The position numbers were made by a program, and so were the translations under genes. Of a stretch of DNA of 64,000 nucleotides, positions 57,713-64,000 are shown one piece after another (position 1 is the stretch's first letter; every line of letters starts with the position of its first letter). Location: positions 15,844,891 through 15,908,890 of the forward strand of contig JAJEKV010000027.1 in the NCBI GenBank assembly GCA_021234155.1, in the 5' to 3' direction. The notes below the pieces were generated by a model that was not told the DNA's origin, did no database searches, and saw only the letters and a list, made by a program, of their open reading frames with translations. Origin of the DNA: Isoetes taiwanensis. Its lineage: Eukaryota; Streptophyta; Lycopodiopsida; Isoetales; Isoetaceae.

Positions 57713-58803
57713 CAGTACCTGCGTGCAAAACTGCAGTAGCAAACCTCTCTTTGTGGCAACCTGCTACTTCCCACACGCAGAGAGCAACTTCTATCATACC
57801 CACTCGGATATGGATAGGGTGGACCCCTATGTCAATCTATACGATGATATACAACAGCACAACCAGTTGGGCAGTGTCATACTCCTCGGAGACGTCAACA
57901 CACGCACCGGGGTAGAACAGCCCATGAGATTTGACCTCTTGACTGATGATGTGTTGCAGCTGCCTCCTGCAGAAGGAGCTTGGCCACGGCATCAGATGAC
58001 AATCAGGTCACGCGCTATGGTAGGCAGTTGCTTTTTTCTTTGTGATATCTTTGACCTGGTAATTTGCAATGGACTAGCACAGTGGACATCATGCAAGAAA
58101 ACCAAGGGGTGGATCTAGTGTGGTGGACTATGTGCTGGTGCCTGAGTAGGATACGCATGTCATCAAGCACTTCCAGATGGGAATAGATAATAGGGATGAA
58201 GAGGTTGACTCAGATCATCTACCACTTTACTTGCAGCTGGCTTGGCAGGTTATGCGAACCACCTGTGCGACAACTCCTTGCATGCCTCAGCTGCAATTGG
58301 ATTATGAACACGCAAGGGCTTATGCCCAGATGCTCATAGATGACCTGGCAGGAACATTGTAGTATCATACACTAGAGCAACAGACAGGCCAGCTGATTGA
58401 CATGCTTAGGATTGCTGCAGAAAGGTGCTTTGGGAGAATCCATCCTCGACAGACCTCCGGGACCACAACCTTCCCACGTAATCAGTGGTTTGATCCGGAG
58501 TGCAAGGGACACAAACGCTGGCTCCGATAGGTCACAGACCCTTCAGTCAGACAGTACCCCATCTTCCTTAAAGCCAAGAAAGCCAGGTACATCCCAACGC
58601 ATCAAAGAGAAATGTTCTACCTCCTAGACCATCATTCTAGGACCTTCTGGCGAAGGGTTCTCAGAAAGCCAGTACAACCCAGATGGAACATCACTCCCAA
58701 GTTGTGGCAGCAACACTTGCAACAACTATACGACCTTCAGGATGCACAAACACCAATACCTCTGCAAAAAGGTCCAGTGATCACAGAGTCAGACATGGAC
58801 TAA
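57713..58803 (+). pseudogene. LINE fragment C: AP-like endonuclease and linker
   Basis: Endonuclease/exonuclease/phosphatase fold of a LINE: LFVATCYFPHAESNF, SVILLGDVNTRTG (57880-57915, the GD.N motif), SCFFLCDIFDLVICNG, and SDHLPLYLQLAW (about 58210, catalytic SDH). The linker before RT follows in other frames (NQWFDPECKGHKRW near 58480, HQREMFYLLDHHSRTFWRRV near 58600), stopping at 58801. The RT does not follow. Fragment B, which should come next in a LINE, lies upstream instead. Confidence 0.75.
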
Positions 58804-59423
58804 GGCTTACAGTTCAATTTGTAAACCATCTAGAGATGCGAAGATTCCACAAATCTCTTAATAAAAGAATAAATCTCTAATTACAAAGTAATAAATGGAC
58901 AAGTAAAGATTACAGTAACAATCTAGTACGCCAAAACTAGCTTAAGATCCATGTGGTAGAAGTTATGTTGATAACTTCTAAGAATCAGACTCCAGTTCAC
59001 CAAAACCAGAGAGAATGATTCTACTCTTTGGATTAATTAAGATAGTTCATTATCCAAACGGGTCAATCGATGCTAGGAATTTGGCAAATTATGCAAGGCA
59101 AATGGCAATAGAACAACTTTACTAGCAAAGATCTTATTTGTTTAAGACATAATTTTCAAGACCATACCGAGTAGAAGAGGTAGCTAGGCATTCAATTTGC
59201 AGAAACTGACTATGGAATAACCGAAGTCTCGATGTGATTGTTCTTCCAAATACAATCGTAGTTATCCGTCCAATAGATATTGTAGCAGCCCGACAAAAAT
59301 AGCCATCGACTCCTTTTGATGCCGAAGTTAACAATTAGAATCAACCTGTCCCTTTTATAACATCAATTGCCTTTTTTCTTTAAAATAACTTTAGCTCCAT
59401 CAAATATCTTTTCTTATTAGTTA
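58804..59423. other. Intergenic, no gene seen
   Basis: About 600 bp of AT-rich sequence after the LINE fragment, without a credible ORF or repeat. Confidence 0.35.
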
Positions 59424-60189
59424 ATTCTTGCACTGCGACTCGCATGAAACGAACAACATCCAGATAGGCTTTTCATTCATCTCAGCAGTTTTTTCTACAA
59501 TGGTATAAGGTGGGTAGCCGCACATCGCAGGCTACCCCAAAAAATAATAAACATAGGGAATATCCAGTTATAACACCTAGACCCCAAATAAAATTGTGTG
59601 CTACAGATGTTAGCTAGTGTACCTGCCGAGAGCTTATCGCCGGGATTAAAAAACCCCGCCCTTTCGGGTTTTCGAGGAAAAACCCTAGCGATAAAATCTC
59701 GGCAAGGGGCTTGGACAACGCAGGGTGCTAAACGTTCCCACAAAAAAACCCACGCTCCACAGAGAATACCGAAGTCGCGCATCACCTCTGGACCTGCACA
59801 TCACCAACAGAAAAATCAAAAGAGAAAAAACCTCGAAAAGCGAGGGGCTGGTCACGCGTGCCACGCGACAAAAAACAACATTTACACCTCGAAAAAGCGA
59901 GGGGCTGGTCACGCGTGCCACGCGACAATTATAACAAATATGAACATATAAATAACAATTTTAAGGGGGGGAAGGGTGGGAGCCATGGATACTGCTGAGA
60001 GATGAGAAAGCGCCGATGAAACGTCGATGAAGAACTCCGCAATAAGTAGCGATCCCCAACCGGATGAACGGCCTAAAAATGCATGCGACGCATGCAATGC
60101 ATGCATGCTCGTCTGGTGCAAGAATGTCGATTCGCTACGCGAATCGAAGACATTCTTGCACTGCGACTCGCATGAAACGAACAACATCC
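59424..60189. repeat. Direct repeat pair (38 bp) at 59424-59461 and 60152-60189
   Basis: Both copies read ATTCTTGCACTGCGACTCGC and continue identically through ATGAAACGAACAACATCC. They are 728 bp apart and could be the ends of a small inserted or duplicated block. Confidence 0.75.
59831..59928. repeat. Two tandem copies of a 41-bp GC-rich word
   Basis: CCTCGAAAAGCGAGGGGCTG followed by GTCACGCGTGCCACGCGACA occurs at 59831-59870 and again at 59888-59928 with one extra A. Each contains small hairpins (CCTCG/CGAGG, CGCGTG/CACGCG). Confidence 0.85.
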
Positions 60190-60540
60190 CGATACCAGAG
60201 AACAAATACTAGATCCGAGGAGAAAGGTTGAACATTGTCCTATGCCGGACAAAAGGGCAAAGATAGAAGAGGTTAGAAAGGATATGAATGGCCAAGAAAG
60301 AGTAGCTCATGCAAGAAGAAGCCCTTCCTCCGCATGAGATCAAAGAATAGAAGCCATGGATACTGCTGAGAGATGAGAAAGCGCCGATGAAACGTCGATG
60401 AAGAACTCCGCAATAAGTAGCGATCCCCAACCGGATGAACGACTTAAAAATGCATGCGATGCATGCATGCGACACATGCAATGCATGCATGCTCGTCTGG
60501 TGCAAGAATGCCGATTTGCTACGCGAATCGAAGACACTAT
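59981..60540. repeat. Direct duplication of about 175 bp (59981-60153 and 60352-60540)
   Basis: Both copies start AGCCATGGATACTGCTGAGA and end in the hairpin around GATTCGCTACGCGAATCG, changed to GATTTGCTACGCGAATCG in the second. The second copy has an expanded GCATGCGACGCATGC-type tract. Spacing is about 370 bp. Confidence 0.85.
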
Positions 60541-62640
60541 TATTAAACCTTAGCTTTTCTAAGAGTTTCATTTTGCCACTTATTTGTCTTGCCTTGCCAT
60601 AATATGTCAACCCTAAGTATCCACACGAGTCCACTAAGACTAATGTCCGAGACCACACCCCTGAACTACCATAATCGTATCACCTCGTAACAAGGAGACA
60701 GCAGAACAAGTATCAATATGGGGAATGAAAATCCTGGTCAAGAATGGTCCGAGGCTTCAGTACTATAATCGACATGCCGCTTCTCTTAAACGAGATCACT
60801 GATCTTCAACAAGACGTGCTTCACCGACTATCTTCATCAAATTAGGACAAACGTTTGAATACTAGGCAAAAAACATCAAGCAAAGGCACATCTCTCTTGA
60901 TAGAAGGAAAGCTGATTCTTGGAATGGTTGTTTTTCTTTATTCAACAATTATAGGAGATTCTAACCCTCAGCCACTTCCATCATCCGATGGGGTATTATG
61001 CATTAATGCCATAATTCAGATTCAAGATGAAGCACCATGTTCCACTAAGGATAGGCATTCCACCAAGCAGACGCGGATTCCCAAAGGCAAGAGAGTGTTC
61101 AGAATAACATACATAGACCTAGAGAGCAGGCGTAACAAAACAAGGGCCTTAATCTGTGTATAATGGCAGTGCCTGAAACAACTCCCCGCTCAAATGCTGA
61201 AGAGACAGCATGCTTCTTCACGGACATAATGAATATACAGAGCCGTGGAATTGTTTTGGCCCGGCAAGTTGATGCTCAGAGACCAAACCAGCCATGCCAT
61301 AGTTAAATGCATTTCCGTAAGCCCCAGGATAGGCTGTATAATACTAATTTTTCGGTGCAGGTGGATCTATTCCCAATGTAGCTGACTAGATGGCGTGAGG
61401 AATTATGCAAGGTTTAAAAGGCAACAAAGCAAACAAGGTGCTGCGCACGAGGGGTTGCCCTCCGATGACCTGAGAATGTGTTTTCATGGGTTCTATTTGG
61501 TCTTTTCGTGTTGGAAATGTGTTTTCATAGTTTCTATTTCGTTTTTTCATGTTGGGTCTTTTTTTGTTTTGTGTCGTGTGAATGCTATGAACAGAGGGTG
61601 CCATTTTCTTAGCGCAAGAGTTTTGAGTTTTCTTTTGAAGCTATGCAGGTCTATTTACTGCTTATGCCTCTAACAGACTTGGGATCTTGTAAGAGTGCCT
61701 CCACCTTTATTTCAGATTAGCTAACTTCCTTTGTTGAAACATCTCATAGCTGAAAGATAACGGTATTATATCAAGTTCCATTCAAGAGAGTATCCTGACA
61801 TATTTTATGACTTTAGGTTCATTGACCATACTTGATGCACGTCCAGATGGAGTCATTTTCAGGGAACTTGTTCCAGAATGAATTCCTTGATCATATTTTG
61901 GAAAAGTTTTTAATTGATCATATTTACTTTAAGTTTTTAATTGTAGCTTTCTCTATGGCCTTCTCTATGTGCAGCCGACTTTGGAAACACAGTCCTTGAT
62001 ATCAATTACATGGGTAATGCAAACATTTCTTTTGGTGATCGCATCTTCCTAACATAGTAGAACTTAAATTCAAGGTCTAACTATTTATTTCTCGTGGACG
62101 ATAAAATCATATTCTATTCTATTCTATTCTCATATATGGAGCATGTGCCTTTGTGCTAAACATTATCCTCCGATGTAAATTGTCAACTATGTGAAGCCAC
62201 ATTGTACCATGCCGTTGTAATGCAACTCTCTGTGGCACAAGAGTACTTGTATGGAGTTATTAAGAAAAACATAAACTAGAAAAGGCAAGGCTTATGGATT
62301 CATTTGTCCTGTTGCCTGTAAACTCAAAATGACCATACAATGTTAAAATATTATACAGAGAAGTGCCAATCTCAGGCTTGGATGCTAGAAGAAGCCATTT
62401 TACAATTTATACATTTTACTTTGTAGTTTTTATTGCATGATCTAACACATTCAAAAACCAAATAGCTGGAACCAATATGCCACTAGTTAGAAACAGTCAA
62501 ATCGGCTGATCTCATTCCAAAATGCATTGTTCACTTTATATGGTATAAATGCCAATCAAAAAACATGTACAGTGCTGCCTTCCAGCTTGATAGTATACAA
62601 AAAAGATCCATCTATGTACAACCTCTAACCTATTCTGCAG
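60541..62640. other. Intergenic, no gene seen
   Basis: About 2.1 kb. Short frames at 60855-61163 and 61395-61673 lack recognisable content. A TCTATTCTAT run lies near 62110-62135. It should include the TFIIF-beta 3' UTR on the minus strand. Confidence 0.4.
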
Positions 62641-62650
62641 GCAAAGCTGC

Positions 62651-63480
62651 TTATTCTACAGTAGATGCTCGCCCAAACTCGGGCTTGAGCTTGTATGTGC
62701 CTTAGTTGGTTCCTCGTTTATTGTAAATGCATGTGTCATTCAAAATTTCCTTCAAGATAGCCTGTACAGAAATACAAATTAGCACTTTCAGACTACTAAG
62801 AGACGCTTTAGTTGCATGCCTAAGCAAAAAATTGGGCCAAGGGAAGAATTTCCACTTGAACAATGGCAACAAATTTCTATAGATGAGAGGTTCTTCAAAA
62901 GATGCAGCATTATTATTGTAGACGTTAATTTGTGCTGGAAGAAGCTTACAACTGGTTGGTCTATTTCCTGCACAAGTTGTTTCAATGCCCAATTGGTTTG
63001 CCTCTCAAACACTTTGAACACAATATCCTCCAGTTCACCACGCGCTCTGCGTGTACGTTTTCCTTCAGGCCCTTTCACTGCAGCAGCAACAATTCTTTTT
63101 TTGTCCTGAAGTTTAAACAACCATTGGATATTATGACATAATGTGATGCTTAAACACTAATAAGCTTTTGAACTAACCTTTTGAATAGACCATGTACTGG
63201 GGAGAGGCGTTATCATTCCTCGGTCATTTTGTAAGACCTGCCAGATGAGACACCATTTGGAGCCTAATCCATCAAAAAGCCAACACAGCGAGTGAAGTAC
63301 GAACTAAGCTCATATATGCCACATACCTGTAAGTTTCTTGTCTTCACCATGGATTTATTCAGTCTGTCACGGCAGAGTTTTCGGTAGTCGTCAATGTCAG
63401 TACCGTTGGCATTTATGTTAAAGGAGTGTTCAATCTTTCCTTCCAGAACTAGTTTACCTGCGAAGTTCTCATCAAGTTTC
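62651..63480 (-). CDS. TFIIF beta subunit (RAP30), C-terminal exons; in-frame stop near the end
   Basis: General transcription factor that binds RNA polymerase II and places it at promoters. Exons on the minus strand: about 63480-63329 (KLVLEGKIEHSFNINANGTD, ...NKSMVKTRNLQ), 63237-63178 (VLQNDRGMITPLPSTWSIQK), 63105-62950 (DKKRIVAAAVKGPEGKRTRR ... WALKQLVQEIDQPV) and 62761-62702 (AILKEILNDTCIYNKRGTN). Borders are GT-AG with matching phase. The last two exons form the winged-helix DNA-binding domain typical of the family. The family normally reads KRGTNQGTY; here a TAA (62704-62702) stands where CAA is expected. Reading on gives GTYKLKPEFGRASTVE and a stop at 62651, matching the usual C-terminus. 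Exons further 5' lie beyond what I could resolve and probably outside the window. Confidence 0.85.
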
Positions 63481-64000
63481 AGAACAAGGGTCAAAAGGCA
63501 AGAGGTGGCCCAACTGAATATTGCAACAAGAATAATAACACAGGGTGCCGCAACATACTGCATGTATTAGAACTTCCTACATTATATTTACGTATGACCT
63601 TTGCACACTCGTGTCAAAGGAGTGATGCCTTTTAATTGTCTAATGGCTGTTCCATTGATGCCAAAATTCCAGAGATGTCATGAATGTAAAAATAGTGAGA
63701 CGACCTTAACTTCTGGAAGTAGCAAACTGAAACCTACTTACAGGCCAACCAAGTGCTCTACCACATAGCTACCGAAACCCTACCTTCATCTCAAGAGTCA
63801 GGAGGCACATCCTACCATGTTTCTTCATACTGTATCACCACCATTTTTTGTGCTTGTAAGTTAGAATATCTATGATGGGTAGTATTCCGCTAGACAAATC
63901 TAAGATCTGCCCTTGAGACCTTATAGTTCTAATCATACATTACGGCAATGTCCCAGATCTCACCGTGTGTGGGAGTGCAGGGATGCAAACCTTGGGGCAG
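63481..64000. other. Probable upstream intron of the TFIIF-beta gene, no exon resolved
   Basis: No further family motif is visible up to the window edge. A tRNA-like D-arm/A-box word on the minus strand (63735-63782) lacks a matching B box. Confidence 0.3.

Overview
This is a repeat-rich stretch of a land-plant nuclear genome. The plant call rests on a full-length intron-bearing Mediator subunit 33 (REF4/MED33) gene, which is a plant family, on a plant-type TFIIF-beta gene, and on plant-type L1 LINE, PIF/Harbinger and hAT-like elements. I cannot name the species. Nothing looks bacterial or organellar.

Layout. 1-1128: end of a gag-bearing LTR retrotransposon (minus strand). 1129-19972: a head-to-tail array of a unit of about 7.16 kb (about 2.6 units), all coding on the minus strand. 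Each unit has a short RGG/Q/N-rich first exon, an intron of about 2.3 kb, an ORF1 of 522 codons, and a separate reverse transcriptase (RT) ORF of 694 codons with a YMDD active site. No endonuclease was recognised. The array ends in a run of 26 A. 20000-23395: part of a second LTR retrotransposon (minus strand) with a 1654-bp LTR and a tRNA-iMet-like primer site. The ORF in its gag position ends in a clear histone H3 fold. 23396-26923: an L1-type LINE interrupted by that LTR element. 28026-35116: MED33 (minus). 35371-42950: a foldback element, a PIF/Harbinger transposase with its SANT-like partner, a decayed DUF7869-like transposase-related gene, and simple repeats. 43100-50500: a decayed gene-like mosaic (an unknown 298-aa ORF, an FCP1/NIF-type phosphatase relic) threaded with a short GC-rich palindrome. 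52780-58800: foldback elements, LINE pieces in permuted order, a Harbinger relic, and an 826-bp hAT-like insertion with an 8-bp target duplication. 59400-60540: local duplications. 62651 to about 63480: C-terminal exons of TFIIF-beta (minus), with an in-frame stop 16 codons before the expected end.

Only MED33 and TFIIF-beta look like host genes; nearly everything else is mobile DNA or its remains. The two items most worth pursuing are the RT array and the histone-H3/LTR-element fusion. Differences between array copies concentrate at CAG/CTG trinucleotides and are often small indels. That is what base-calling error on CHG-methylated DNA would look like, so many frameshifts reported here may be technical.
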